Shown here piece after piece: positions 14,706-23,225 of a stretch of 33,754 bases of DNA. The stretch is from Rhodobacterales bacterium (GTDB taxonomy: Bacteria > Pseudomonadota > Alphaproteobacteria > Rhodobacterales > Rhodobacteraceae): assembly GCA_030950105.1 (NCBI GenBank), contig JAUZRV010000149.1:1-33754 (forward strand), written 5' to 3'. The translations under genes and the position numbers were made by a program. Under the pieces are notes generated by a model, which had not been told where the DNA came from, searched no databases, and saw only the letters and a program-made list of their open reading frames with translations. Every line of letters starts with the position of its first letter. Positions within the stretch are counted from its first letter, which is position 1.

Positions 14706-16946
14706 TTAGGTCAGCAGATCAAAGTCATGCATCAATGGCAGGCTGCGGGCGCGTTTGCCAGTGAGATCAAACAAGGCATTGCCAAGGGCAGGCATCGCGG
14801 GCGGGGTGCCCGGTTCACCGACGCCGCCGATATGGGCGTTGCTGGCAAGAATCTGAACCTCGACAGCGGGGGCATTGTGCATCCGCAGGGCGTCATAATC
14901 GGGGAAATTACTTTGTTCGACCGCGCAGTCGGCAAAGGTGATTTCACCGTGCACCGCCGCCGAAAGCCCATAGATCATGCCGCCAAACATTTGCGCCTCG
15001 ATGATGGACGGGTCAAGGATCACGCCAACATCGCAGGCAATCCACGCGCGGGTGATAGCGATACCGTCATCGGTTTGCTGCACTTCAATGACCTGTGCCA
15101 CCGGCGTGCCGAATGAATAGGTGAAGGCAACGCCGCGCCCGATACCGTCGGGGGTTTTGCCGGTCCAGTCCGACATGTCGCGCACGGTTTCCAAGGTGGT
15201 CGCAGACGGGGCATGTTCATCGCGCATCATTTCAAGGCGAAATTCGAGCGGGTCACGGGCGGCAGCATGGGCGAGTTCGTCGATGAAGGTTTCATGGAAA
15301 AAACCGTTGAACGAATTGCCGACCGCGCGCCAGAAACCGATGGGAACGCCGACCTCGGCGAGGTGGCCGGTGATGCGGTAATTGGGGATGGCATAGGGTT
15401 GGTCATAGGCGCCTTCGACGTGGCCTTTGTCGGGACCGGCGGCGGGCAATCCCATAAGGCGCGCGGGCACTTCGCGGGTGGTGGATTGTGCGGCGATTTT
15501 GCCATCCATCAACACCGCGCGCCCGTCTTTGACCGCACCGCGAAAACGGGCGGCGGCGGCGGGGCGATAGAAATCGTGGCGCATGTCTTCTTGGCGTGAC
15601 CAAGTGAGCTGAACCGGCGTGCCTTGCATCGCCACCGCCACTTTGGTTGCATAGATCGAGTAGTCGATTTCAACGCGACGCCCGAATCCGCCGCCCATAA
15701 ATGTCGTGTGCACAGAAACGGCCGAGGGGCCCAATCCGGCGATTTCGGCGCATTTATCGCGGGTCAGAACTGGCGCTTGATTACCGCACCAGATCTCTAA
15801 CCTGTCGCCGGTGAAATGGGCGGTGGCGTTCATTGGCTCCATCGTGGAATGGGCCAGATAGGGCACCGTATAATCGGCGCGAATTTCCGTGGTCCCCGCA
15901 GGAAGGTCATCGGCATCGCCCTCGTTGCGCAGGGTCGAATTGGGGGAATCGTCCAGCGCGCTGTTCACTTTGGCGAGGATACCGGCCATGTCGGCAGGAT
16001 AGGGTGCGTCGCCCCAGGTGATGTCAATCGCATCCACCGCCTGTTGCGCGAGCCATGTATTGCTGCCCACCACCGCAACGCCGTTGCCCAGATCAATCAC
16101 CCGATCCACGCCCGTCATTTTTTCGGCCTCGGTGGCATTAAACCCGATCATTTTGCCGCCCAAGCGCGGATTTATCCGCAAAGCGGCGAATTTCATACCG
16201 TCCACGCGGGTATCAATGCCGAACCGCGCCGTGCCGGTGGATTTGGCAACCATATCAACACGGGGCATGGATTTTCCGAGGTATTTCCAGGTCGCGGCGT
16301 CGCGCAGGCCCGTTTGGGGCGCTTTGATTTTGGCGGCGGCGACGGCAAGATCACCATAGGGGATTTTGGTGCCGTCAGTGGCGATGACATGGCTGTTTTC
16401 GGTGCTGAGCGTGGCCCGATCAACGCCAAGCCGCTCGGCTGCGACCTGTTTGAGAGCCTCGCGCGCCGACGCCCCGGCATGGCGCATTTTTTCATACCCG
16501 TCGCGGATCGAGGTCGAGCCGCCAGTGATTTGCAAACTGACCATTTTGGCAACAAAATCAAGATTTTGCCCCATGCCGTGTTGAAATTCGGTGATGGAAT
16601 AATCTTTGAACGGCAGGCCGGCGGCTATGGCGGCACCGTTGTAATAGGCCTGCGCGGCGGGACCATGCAGCACGGTGATATCGTCCCACGCAACATCAAG
16701 TTCCTCGGCAACCAGAGCGGCGAGAGTGGTGCGGATGCCTTGGCCCATTTCGGCGCGTGGTGCGATCAAGGTAACGCCGTTCTGGTCGATAAGAACAAAC
16801 GGGTTAAGGGCCGCGCCACCTGTCGGGGCGGTCAATGGATTGGGCGGGGTTTTGCGGTCTTGATAGACGCCAAATGCGACGCCACCGGCAATCGCAGCGG
16901 AAGAAATCAGAAACGTGCGGCGGGTGATGGTTTTGAGTTTGGACAT
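14706..16946 (-). CDS. iorB: molybdopterin-binding subunit of an isoquinoline 1-oxidoreductase-like (xanthine dehydrogenase family) enzyme
   Basis: 746 residues, starting with a twin-arginine signal (TRRTFLISSAAIAGGVAFG), so it is probably exported folded with its cofactor. The body is an aldehyde oxidase/xanthine dehydrogenase-type Mo-binding subunit of the two-subunit class: FVLIDQNGVTLIAPRAEMGQGIRTTLAALVAEELD, THFTGDRLEIWCGNQAP-type region, FMGGGFGRRVEIDY, GFWRAVGNSFNGFFHETFIDELA and the C-terminal VGEPGTPPAMPALGNALF, whose Glu is the likely active-site base. Electrons would pass to the 2Fe-2S partner and then a periplasmic or membrane acceptor, since no FAD subunit is present. The substrate (aldehyde or N-heterocycle) cannot be told from the sequence. 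The XdhC-like maturation factor often found beside such genes is absent. It starts 4 bp after the iorA stop. Confidence 0.88.
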   Translation of the reverse strand: MSKLKTITRRTFLISSAAIAGGVAFGVYQDRKTPPNPLTAPTGGAALNPFVLIDQNGVTLIAPRAEMGQGIRTTLAALVAEELDVAWDDITVLHGPAAQAYYNGAAIAAGLPFKDYSITEFQHGMGQNLDFVAKMVSLQITGGSTSIRDGYEKMRHAGASAREALKQVAAERLGVDRATLSTENSHVIATDGTKIPYGDLAVAAAKIKAPQTGLRDAATWKYLGKSMPRVDMVAKSTGTARFGIDTRVDGMKFAALRINPRLGGKMIGFNATEAEKMTGVDRVIDLGNGVAVVGSNTWLAQQAVDAIDITWGDAPYPADMAGILAKVNSALDDSPNSTLRNEGDADDLPAGTTEIRADYTVPYLAHSTMEPMNATAHFTGDRLEIWCGNQAPVLTRDKCAEIAGLGPSAVSVHTTFMGGGFGRRVEIDYSIYATKVAVAMQGTPVQLTWSRQEDMRHDFYRPAAAARFRGAVKDGRAVLMDGKIAAQSTTREVPARLMGLPAAGPDKGHVEGAYDQPYAIPNYRITGHLAEVGVPIGFWRAVGNSFNGFFHETFIDELAHAAARDPLEFRLEMMRDEHAPSATTLETVRDMSDWTGKTPDGIGRGVAFTYSFGTPVAQVIEVQQTDDGIAITRAWIACDVGVILDPSIIEAQMFGGMIYGLSAAVHGEITFADCAVEQSNFPDYDALRMHNAPAVEVQILASNAHIGGVGEPGTPPAMPALGNALFDLTGKRARSLPLMHDFDLLT

Positions 16947-16950
16947 GGGT

Positions 16951-17415
16951 TTACCCCTCTCTCATATCGGCGGCGGCGGTGTGGATGGCGGCGCGGATGC
17001 GCGGGTAGGTGCCACAGCGGCACAGGTTGCCCTGCATGGCGTCGTCGATATCGGCATCATTTGGCGCGGGGTTTTCGGCCAACAGGGCGGCGGCCTGCAT
17101 GATTTGGCCGGATTGGCAGTAACCGCATTGCGCCACCTGATGGGTGACCCATGCGGTTTGCAGTTTTGACAATGCGTCGGGGGTGCCGATGCCCTCGATT
17201 GTGGTGATGTCACCATCGACATCTTCCAATGCGGTTTGGCACGAACGCACCGCTTCGCCATTGATATGCACGGTGCACGCACCGCAGGACCCGACGCCGC
17301 AGCCGTATTTGGTGCCGGTCAAACCCACCGCATCGCGCAACACCCACAATAGCGGCACGTCGCCGGGCAAATCGACGGTGTAGGATTGGCCGTTGATGGT
17401 GAGGGGTGTGGACAT
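16951..17415 (-). CDS. iorA: 2Fe-2S subunit of the isoquinoline 1-oxidoreductase-like enzyme
   Basis: 154 residues with both [2Fe-2S] clusters of the family: the plant-ferredoxin-type [15 protein letters not shown] (near residues 39-53, with the partner Cys in VRSCQTA) and the helical domain with [16 protein letters not shown] and [16 protein letters not shown]. It passes electrons from the molybdenum centre of the partner subunit. There is no signal peptide; in related enzymes the small subunit is exported by piggyback on the Tat signal of the large subunit. The ATG at 17415 follows GGAGG. A minus-strand promoter (TTGACA, 17 bp, AATTAT) lies upstream. First gene of the iorA-iorB pair, divergent from a TetR regulator. 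Confidence 0.92.
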   Translation of the reverse strand: MSTPLTINGQSYTVDLPGDVPLLWVLRDAVGLTGTKYGCGVGSCGACTVHINGEAVRSCQTALEDVDGDITTIEGIGTPDALSKLQTAWVTHQVAQCGYCQSGQIMQAAALLAENPAPNDADIDDAMQGNLCRCGTYPRIRAAIHTAAADMREG

Positions 17416-17436
17416 GGTCGCCTCCGGTTTGGGTTT

Positions 17437-17476
17437 CTGACATAATTGTCGAAAAATGTCAGGGTGTCAATTGACA
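17437..17476. promoter_or_regulatory. TGTCA-repeat operator region with divergent promoter for iorAB
   Basis: The region holds a 12-bp perfect palindrome TGTCAATTGACA (17465-17476) and a second inverted repeat CTGACAT-N12-ATGTCAG (17437-17443/17456-17462); a further CTGTCAG lies at 17490-17496. The minus strand reads TTGACA (17465-17470), a 17-bp spacer, then AATTAT, a good promoter for iorA. Its -35 is half of the palindrome, so a repressor bound there would block it. The obvious candidate is the adjacent TetR protein. Inference from sequence only. Confidence 0.6.
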
Positions 17477-17506
17477 AAATTGGCAAATACTGTCAGATCA
17501 TCCAGC

Positions 17507-18112
17507 ATGGCAGGTGAGAGCACAGAAAAAACGGGTGATACCGGCAAATCCGAGGCAATTTTGCACGCGGCATTTGCGGCGTTTGCGCAATACGGGTTCC
17601 GGCGCACCTCGATGCAGGATATTGCGGCGGGGGCAGGGATGTCGCGGGCCGCGCTTTATCTGCATTATCGCAACAAAGAAGATATATTCCGGTCACTGGC
17701 CCAGTATTATTACGAGCGCGCGCAACAGGCGGTTTTGGCGGCGCTGACGCCGGTTTTGCCTGCCCATGCGGCGTTGTTGGCGGCGTTTGAGGCGCAGGGC
17801 GGCGAGGTGATGCAAACGATGTTAACATCGCCGCACGGGGCCGAATTGATGGACACCAAATATGCGTCGAGCGGCGATATCGCGATTGCGGGCGAGGCGC
17901 GGATTGCCACGATTTATGCCGATTGGTTGCGCCGCGAGGCGGCCGCGGGGCGGGTTGATTTGGCGGGGTTTGGTGATGACGCGACGGGGGTGGCGGTTAC
18001 GATGATCACCGCGTTGCATGGTCTTAAACAAGGGCCGATGCCGTCTTATGCGGCGTATTGCGCGTCGGTGCAGCGGCTGGCGCTGTTGTTCGGGCGGGGC
18101 TTGGCGGTTTAG
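17507..18112 (+). CDS. TetR/AcrR-family transcriptional regulator
   Basis: 201 residues with an N-terminal helix-turn-helix DNA-binding domain: AILHAAFAAFAQYGFRRTSMQDIAAGAGMSRAALYLHYRNKEDIF, the classical TetR pattern, followed by a helical ligand domain of about 140 residues. The ORF-track start at 17456 lies inside the operator repeats, so the ATG at 17507 (MAGESTEKTG) is preferred; it lacks a convincing ribosome binding site and might be leaderless. The divergent arrangement with iorAB and the shared palindromic region suggest autoregulation and control of the molybdenum hydroxylase. The effector is unknown. Confidence 0.88.
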   Translation: MAGESTEKTGDTGKSEAILHAAFAAFAQYGFRRTSMQDIAAGAGMSRAALYLHYRNKEDIFRSLAQYYYERAQQAVLAALTPVLPAHAALLAAFEAQGGEVMQTMLTSPHGAELMDTKYASSGDIAIAGEARIATIYADWLRREAAAGRVDLAGFGDDATGVAVTMITALHGLKQGPMPSYAAYCASVQRLALLFGRGLAV

Positions 18113-18129
18113 GAATGACGGTTGAGGAA

Positions 18130-18190
18130 TTGTAAACGGGCCGCGCCTCGTGCGAGACTTTCCGCGAGGTCCGGCGCTGCCCGTTTACAA
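18130..18190. other. 61-nt stem-loop between convergent tetR and kynA
   Basis: TTGTAAACGGGC (18130-18141) is exactly complementary to GCCCGTTTACAA (18179-18190), giving a 12-bp perfect stem, with CCTCG/CGAGG (18146-18150/18165-18169) able to extend it inside. It fills nearly all of the 91-bp gap between two convergent genes. A bidirectional terminator is possible but the T run is missing; a dispersed repeat is the alternative. Confidence 0.6.
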
Positions 18191-18203
18191 TGCTAATGAC
18201 GCC

Positions 18204-19046
18204 CTACAAATCAGTGCGCAAATGCCAGAGTTCGGGGAACAGTTCCACGTCAAGCATCCGGCGCAGGTAACTTACCCCGCTGGTGCCGCCCGATCCGCGT
18301 TTGAAACCGATGATGCGTTCCACGGTGGTGACGTGGTTGAACCGCCAGCGGCGAAAGTAATCCTCAAGATCAACGAGTTTTTCGGCCAGCTCATAAAGTT
18401 CCCAATTGTTATCAGGGTCTTGATAGACCTTGATCCACGCCGCCTTGACACTGTCGTTTTCGGCATAGGGGGCGCTCATGTCGCGATTTAGCACCGCGTC
18501 ATCCACCGGAAACGAGGCATGAAGCGCGCGGATTGCCACATCGTAAACCGACGGGTGGGCGAGTTCATCGGTGAGAAGTCTGGTCAAATCTTCGCGGTGG
18601 GCATGGGGGCGCATCATTGCCTTGTTGCGGTTGCCAAGGGTGAATTCAATCAGCCGGTATTGATAGGATTGAAACCCCGAAGACTGGCCCAATGCCTCGC
18701 GGAAACGGGTGTATTCGGCCGGTGTCATGGTGCGCAGAACATCCCACGCATTGTTCAACTGTTCAAAAATGCGGGTCACACGGGCCAGCATTTTGAATGC
18801 TTGGCGGGTTTTACCGGCCAACATGGCATCGCGCGCGGCCGCGACTTCGTGCAGGGCGAGGCGCATCCATAATTCTGACGTCTGGTGTTGAATGATGAAC
18901 AGCATTTCGTCATGCGCATCCGACAGCGGGTTTTGCGCATCAAGGATTTTTTCAAGCGACAGATAGTCGGAATAGGACATGCGCCCGTCAAACGACATTT
19001 GCGCGCCATCATTGGCAGGATCGTATGCTTTTGGTGTATTGGTCAT
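18204..19046 (-). CDS. kynA: tryptophan 2,3-dioxygenase
   Basis: Heme enzyme that opens the indole ring of L-tryptophan to N-formylkynurenine, the first step of the kynurenine pathway. The 280-residue length is normal. Motifs: [38 protein letters not shown] (about 50-67; the His and Arg contact the substrate), [14 protein letters not shown], and the C-terminal [32 protein letters not shown], in which H238 is the probable heme ligand and GTSG closes the active site. The start at 19046 fits the family. It lies downstream of kynU and a GNAT gene on the same strand, 90 bp after the GNAT stop, with a hairpin in that gap, so it may also have its own promoter. Confidence 0.95.
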   Translation of the reverse strand: MTNTPKAYDPANDGAQMSFDGRMSYSDYLSLEKILDAQNPLSDAHDEMLFIIQHQTSELWMRLALHEVAAARDAMLAGKTRQAFKMLARVTRIFEQLNNAWDVLRTMTPAEYTRFREALGQSSGFQSYQYRLIEFTLGNRNKAMMRPHAHREDLTRLLTDELAHPSVYDVAIRALHASFPVDDAVLNRDMSAPYAENDSVKAAWIKVYQDPDNNWELYELAEKLVDLEDYFRRWRFNHVTTVERIIGFKRGSGGTSGVSYLRRMLDVELFPELWHLRTDL

Positions 19047-19060
19047 TTTGGTTTCTCTAA

Positions 19061-19103
19061 AGCGTTTCGCCCTGCATCTCCTTCAGGGAATGTGGTGAAA
19101 CGC
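19061..19103. other. hairpin with repeated GCGTTTC in the kynA leader
   Basis: GCGTTTCGCCCTG-CATCTCCTT-CAGGG-AATGTGGT-GAAACGC: 7-bp outer arms and a CCCTG/CAGGG inner stem. A further GCGTTTC follows at 19126-19132 and could pair with GAAACGC as an alternative stem. It lies between the GNAT stop and the kynA start. This may be a processing or attenuation structure, or a dispersed repeat. Confidence 0.5.
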
Positions 19104-19136
19104 GTGCTCCTTATCAGTAGGGTGGGCGTTTCGAAT

Positions 19137-19634
19137 TCAATTGTAATCCAAATTGAACGCGAAACGTCTTAAATCAATCGACATGGCGAACCTTTCAAAG
19201 GATTGCCCGTCGCGGGATACGGTTTCTGGATGGTCCACGGTCCAGCCATTGCGCGCGAAAAACGGGCGGGCAAAATGTGAGGCGTGGGTGCGCAGATGCG
19301 TCAGCCCGTGGTCGAGCGCCCATTCAACGAGGCGCTCATAGAGAGTTTGCGCCACAGAGCGACCCATCCAGCGGGGCAGCACAAAGGCAAGGTCGAGATA
19401 CCCCGCAGAGGTGAGAGACATAAAGCCGATGATTTCCCCGTCATGCGTGGCGACAAAGACCTGTTGATCCTCGAGTTTCTGACAGAACGCAGGCGTGGGC
19501 GGGCCAAGCGGTGCCCAGACCGCGCGTTGTTCAAGGGTGTAGTGTTTGGCCGTGCCTTCGCGGACCGATTGGACAAAAACCGCGCGACATGCGGCGCAAT
19601 CATCACGGTGGTAGGGGCGTATACGGAAGGGCAT
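19137..19634 (-). CDS. GNAT-family N-acetyltransferase
   Basis: 165 residues. The GNAT fold is visible in FRIRPYHRDDCAACRAVFVQSV (beta1/alpha1), VFVATHDGEIIGFMSL (beta2-3), LDLAFVLPRWMGRSVAQTLYERLVEWA (acetyl-CoA pyrophosphate loop region, here PRWMGRSVAQTL in place of the common QxxGxGxA) and FFARNGWTVDHPE (motif B). The acceptor substrate cannot be told. It starts 9 nt after the kynU stop and is followed by kynA on the same strand, so it is co-transcribed with tryptophan catabolism genes; action on a pathway amine or a detoxification role is only inference. Confidence 0.85.
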   Translation of the reverse strand: MPFRIRPYHRDDCAACRAVFVQSVREGTAKHYTLEQRAVWAPLGPPTPAFCQKLEDQQVFVATHDGEIIGFMSLTSAGYLDLAFVLPRWMGRSVAQTLYERLVEWALDHGLTHLRTHASHFARPFFARNGWTVDHPETVSRDGQSFERFAMSIDLRRFAFNLDYN

Positions 19635-19643
19635 ATCACCGGA

Positions 19644-20837
19644 TCATGTGACCGCATTGCGGATTTTGTATTGCGGTGCGTCCCACAGGCGGTTGTTCAT
19701 CACATCGCTGATGATTTCGACGGCTTTGATCACGTCCGCCTCGTCGATATAAAGCGGGGTAAACCCGAAGCGCATGATATTCGGGGCGCGGAAATCACCG
19801 ATCACACCGCGCGCGATAAACGCCTGCATGGCGGCATAGCCGTCTTCAAAGGCAAACGAGACCTGCGAACCACGGGCATTGCCATCGCGGGGCGAGGCGA
19901 GTGTGACCATATCACAGGCGGCTTCGACCTCTTGGATAAACAGGTCGGTCAGGGCGATGGATTTGGCGCGCACGTCGTTCATGTCGACCATATCCCAGAT
20001 ATCAAGCGCGACCTCCAAAGCCACCAGTTGCAGAACCGGCGGGGTGCCGACGCGCATCCGTTCAATACCAAATCCGGGGCGGTAATCGGGATCAAAGGCA
20101 AACGGTGCCTCGTGACCGAGCCAACCGGAAAGCGCGGGTTCAACCGTATCAACATGGCGTGGCGCGACATAGATGAATGCCGGTGCGCCGGGACCGCCGT
20201 TGAGGTATTTATAGGTGCACCCCGCCGCGAAATCGGCATTGGCATCGACCAGATCGACGGGAATGGCACCGGCGGAATGGGCCAGATCCCAGACGGTGAT
20301 CGCGCCAACCGCATGGGCCTTGGCGGTAAGCGCCTTCATGTCGTGGATACGGCCGGTGCGGTAATCGACCTGGGTGATCATGGTCACCGCGACCTCATTG
20401 GTGATGTTGGCCGCGACATCCTCGGGGGCGACAACGCGCAATTCGTAATCGCGATCCAGCAGCCCGATAAGGCCTTGCGCCATATAAAGGTCGCTGGGGA
20501 AATTGCCGCTGTCGGACAGGATCACCCGCCGGTCGGGGTTCATCTTGAGGGCCGCCGCCAAGGCCTGATAGATTTTGATCGACAGGGTGTCGCCCATCAC
20601 CACATGGCCCGCTTCGGCCCCGATCAGGCCTGCGATGCGATTTCCCACAGTGCCCGGCTTGTCGTTCCAACCGGCCTTGTTCCAGCCGGTGATCAACATC
20701 TCGCCCCATTCATCCGACAACAGGGTTTCGAGACGCTGCGTGGTGGCCTTCGGGCGCGCACCAAGCGAGTTGCCGTCGAGATAAATCAGCCCCTCGGGCA
20801 ATTGAAACAGGGCTTTGGTGGCGGCGAAATCTGACAT
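19644..20837 (-). CDS. kynU: kynureninase
   Basis: PLP enzyme cleaving L-kynurenine to anthranilate and alanine (also 3-hydroxykynurenine). The 397-residue aminotransferase-fold protein shows GLIYLDGNSLGARPK at the N-terminus, GDTLSIKIYQAL, ILSDSGNFPSDLYMAQGL, VWDLAHSAGAIPVDL (Asp184 pairs with the PLP pyridine nitrogen) and GCTYKYLNGGPGAPAF with K210 as the Schiff-base lysine. The ATG at 20837 follows GAGGA at good spacing. First gene of the leftward kynU-GNAT-kynA group; no formamidase gene (kynB) is adjacent. A possible promoter lies just upstream. Confidence 0.96.
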   Translation of the reverse strand: MSDFAATKALFQLPEGLIYLDGNSLGARPKATTQRLETLLSDEWGEMLITGWNKAGWNDKPGTVGNRIAGLIGAEAGHVVMGDTLSIKIYQALAAALKMNPDRRVILSDSGNFPSDLYMAQGLIGLLDRDYELRVVAPEDVAANITNEVAVTMITQVDYRTGRIHDMKALTAKAHAVGAITVWDLAHSAGAIPVDLVDANADFAAGCTYKYLNGGPGAPAFIYVAPRHVDTVEPALSGWLGHEAPFAFDPDYRPGFGIERMRVGTPPVLQLVALEVALDIWDMVDMNDVRAKSIALTDLFIQEVEAACDMVTLASPRDGNARGSQVSFAFEDGYAAMQAFIARGVIGDFRAPNIMRFGFTPLYIDEADVIKAVEIISDVMNNRLWDAPQYKIRNAVT

Positions 20838-20867
20838 AAGGGGATCCTCGGTGTATTTTAAGCCTAA

Positions 20868-20894
20868 AGTATATCCGGAATTCCCACCTGTCCA
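20868..20894 (-). promoter_or_regulatory. candidate kynU promoter
   Basis: On the minus strand TGGACA (20889-20894) and TATACT (20868-20873) each match 5/6 to the consensus, but the spacer is only 15 bp. The -10 box lies about 30 bp upstream of the kynU start codon. Weak prediction. Confidence 0.35.
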
Positions 20895-21037
20895 GTGTTG
20901 ATTGCGGATATTCGGTATTCATTTGTATGCGGAAACCCGTTAGGAAAAAGGCGCAATCGGGCGAAATGGCGCGTAAACTCTATAGACATTCTGGGGTTTG
21001 AATGTGTAGGGTCGCGGGAAGCACTCTGGGAGGGACT

Positions 21038-21490
21038 ATGCTGAAATGGATTGATTTACCGCCGGTTTGGCTTGCGCTGGCGGCGCTGGGGGCCTGGGGG
21101 CAGGCGACATATTTTCCGATGGACCTGTCATTTGGCGGAGCTTGGGCAGATTTTGCCGGCGGTATTTTCATCGGCGGCGGGTTGATTTTAATGGCGCTGG
21201 CATTCGTGGAGATGCGTAAACATCGCACCACGGTTATCCCGCATCTTAACGCAAACGCTCTGGTCTCCAGTGGCATCTTTAGCCGCACCCGCAACCCTAT
21301 TTATGTGGGGGATGCGCTGGTTTTGGCGGGGCTGATATTGCGCTGGGACGCGGTGCTGGCGCTGCCTTTGGTGCCGATATTCATCCTTGTGATCGAAAAG
21401 CGGTTCATCATCGGGGAAGAAGACCGGCTGCGGCGCAAATTCCGGTCGCAATTTGCCGCCTATTGCGAGAAAACCAGACGTTGGGTATGA
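21038..21490 (+). CDS. isoprenylcysteine/phospholipid methyltransferase-like membrane protein
   Basis: 150 residues with about four hydrophobic segments and the ICMT/PEMT-type signature: VSSGIFSRTRNPIYVGDALVLAG in the middle, and EKRFIIGEEDRLRRKFRSQFAAYCEKTRRW at the C-terminus (the conserved Glu-rich SAM-binding end, usually EExxLxxxFGxxYxxYxxxVxRW). Members use S-adenosylmethionine to methylate membrane-associated acceptors, but most bacterial ones have no assigned substrate. The ATG at 21038 follows GGGAGGGAC; the ORF-track start at 21002 is less likely. Single gene between divergent kynU and pntA. Confidence 0.83.
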   Translation: MLKWIDLPPVWLALAALGAWGQATYFPMDLSFGGAWADFAGGIFIGGGLILMALAFVEMRKHRTTVIPHLNANALVSSGIFSRTRNPIYVGDALVLAGLILRWDAVLALPLVPIFILVIEKRFIIGEEDRLRRKFRSQFAAYCEKTRRWV

Positions 21491-21638
21491 GATATTTCAA
21501 CAAAACATAGGATTTCACTCAAGATGCGACGTTCTGTGCGTCGCGCTTGGGTTTAAAATGTGAGATATGGTTTCCGATTGGAAACAGGACCAATGGCCGG
21601 GTGATTCTGGCCTGAACTACCGAAAAGGGGACGTGAAC

Positions 21639-23210
21639 GTGAAAATCGGAACGCCAAAGGAAACGTTTGAAGGCGAGGCCCGCGTGGCCATGACGCCGGA
21701 ATCAGCCAAGCATTTGCAAAAGCTCGGCTATGATTGCGTGATTGAAACCGGGGCCGGGGCTGCTGCGGGTTTTTCGGACAAGGCCTATAAGGACGCCGGT
21801 GTTTCGGTGGTGAAAACCGCCGCTGCATTGTGGAAAGCGTCCGATGTGGTCACCAAAGTGCGCCAACCCAATGATACAGAAGCCAAGCGCCTGCGCGAGG
21901 GGCAGTTGTTGATTTCGTTCTTTAACCCGGCTGCCAATGACAAATTGATGGAGGTTGCGCGCGCCAAAGGGGCTAATGTGATTGCCATGGAAATGGTGCC
22001 GCGGATTTCACGGGCGCAGAAAATGGATGCGCTGTCTTCGATGGCCAATATTGCGGGCTACCGCGCGGTGATCGAGGCGGGGAACAACTTTGGCCGCTTT
22101 TTCACCGGACAGGTGACGGCGGCGGGCAAAGTGCCGCCTGCCAAGGTTCTGGTGATCGGGGCCGGTGTGGCGGGATTGGCCGCAATTGGCACCTCGACAT
22201 CACTCGGCGCGATTACCTATGCGTTTGACGTGCGCCCCGAAGTGGCCGAGCAGGTCGAATCCATGGGCGCGGAATTTGTGTTCCTCGATTTTGAAGAAGA
22301 ACAGGCCGATGGCGCGGTAACCGGTGGCTATGCCGCTGTGTCGTCCCCCGAATTCCGCGAGGCGCAATTGGCGAAATTCCGCGAATTGGCACCGGACATC
22401 GACATCGTGATCTGCACCGCGTTGATCCCCAACCGCGAAGCGCCCGAATTGTGGACGCCCGACATGGTCGAGGCAATGAAACCGGGTTCGGTGATCATTG
22501 ATCTGGCGGCGGAAAAAGGCGGCAATTGCAAATTGACCGTGATGGACGAAAAAATCGTGACCGATAATGGCGTGACTATTGTCGGCTATACCGATTTCCC
22601 GTCGCGTATGGCGGCACAGGCATCAACGCTTTATTCCAACAATATCCGGCACATGATGTTTGATTTGACCCCTGAAAAGGACGGTCAGGTCAATCACAAC
22701 ATGGAAGATGACGTGATCCGCGGCGCGACCGTGACCTTTGATCACGAAATCACTTTCCCGCCACCGCCGCCCAAAATCGCGGCGATTGCGGCCAAACCAA
22801 AAGAGACGGTTCCAGAGCTGACGCCGGAAGAAAAGCGCGCTGTTGAAGTCGCCGCCTTCAAGGCCGATACCAAACAGCAAGTCGGCACATTGGCGATTGG
22901 CGCGGTGGTCATGTTGATCATCGGTGCCTTCGCCCCGGCGAGCTTTATGCAACATTTCATCGTGTTCGCCTTGGCCTGTTTCATCGGTTTTCAGGTGATC
23001 TGGAATGTGGCGCATGCGCTCCACACCCCGTTGATGGCGGTGACCAATGCGATCTCGGGCATCGTGATCCTTGGCGCATTGCTGCAAATCGGATCATCCA
23101 ACTGGCTGGTGGTGGTTTTGGCCACGATCAGTGTTCTCATTGCGACTATCAACATCGTCGGTGGCTTTATGGTCACCCGTCGTATGTTGGCAATGTTCCA
23201 GAAATCTTAA
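21639..23210 (+). CDS. pntA: NAD(P) transhydrogenase alpha subunit
   Basis: With PntB, forms the proton-translocating transhydrogenase of the inner membrane that exchanges hydride between NADH and NADP+. The 523-residue protein has the NAD-binding dI domain ([25 protein letters not shown] at the start, [31 protein letters not shown] around 170-200) and a C-terminal membrane part with four helices ([17 protein letters not shown] to [16 protein letters not shown]). This is the E. coli-like two-gene form, not the split PntAA/PntAB. Start codon GTG at 21639 is preferred: AAAAGGGG lies 8-9 nt upstream and homologues begin MKIGTPKE. The ORF-track ATG at 21567 would add 24 unrelated residues. pntB starts 15 bp after the stop. 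Confidence 0.95.
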   Translation: MKIGTPKETFEGEARVAMTPESAKHLQKLGYDCVIETGAGAAAGFSDKAYKDAGVSVVKTAAALWKASDVVTKVRQPNDTEAKRLREGQLLISFFNPAANDKLMEVARAKGANVIAMEMVPRISRAQKMDALSSMANIAGYRAVIEAGNNFGRFFTGQVTAAGKVPPAKVLVIGAGVAGLAAIGTSTSLGAITYAFDVRPEVAEQVESMGAEFVFLDFEEEQADGAVTGGYAAVSSPEFREAQLAKFRELAPDIDIVICTALIPNREAPELWTPDMVEAMKPGSVIIDLAAEKGGNCKLTVMDEKIVTDNGVTIVGYTDFPSRMAAQASTLYSNNIRHMMFDLTPEKDGQVNHNMEDDVIRGATVTFDHEITFPPPPPKIAAIAAKPKETVPELTPEEKRAVEVAAFKADTKQQVGTLAIGAVVMLIIGAFAPASFMQHFIVFALACFIGFQVIWNVAHALHTPLMAVTNAISGIVILGALLQIGSSNWLVVVLATISVLIATINIVGGFMVTRRMLAMFQKS

Positions 23211-23225
23211 GGGGAGGATACGCAC

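Noticed and set aside
15816-17102. 428-aa plus-strand ORF opposite the molybdenum hydroxylase
   Set aside because: Long only because of high G+C; the minus strand encodes convincing iorB and iorA.
19284-20834. 516-aa plus-strand ORF opposite kynU
   Set aside because: Antisense of kynU and the GNAT gene; no recognisable domain.
21567-21638. ATG start 24 codons upstream in pntA
   Set aside because: The extra residues do not belong to the family; GTG 21639 has a good ribosome binding site and the canonical MKIGTPKE N-terminus.
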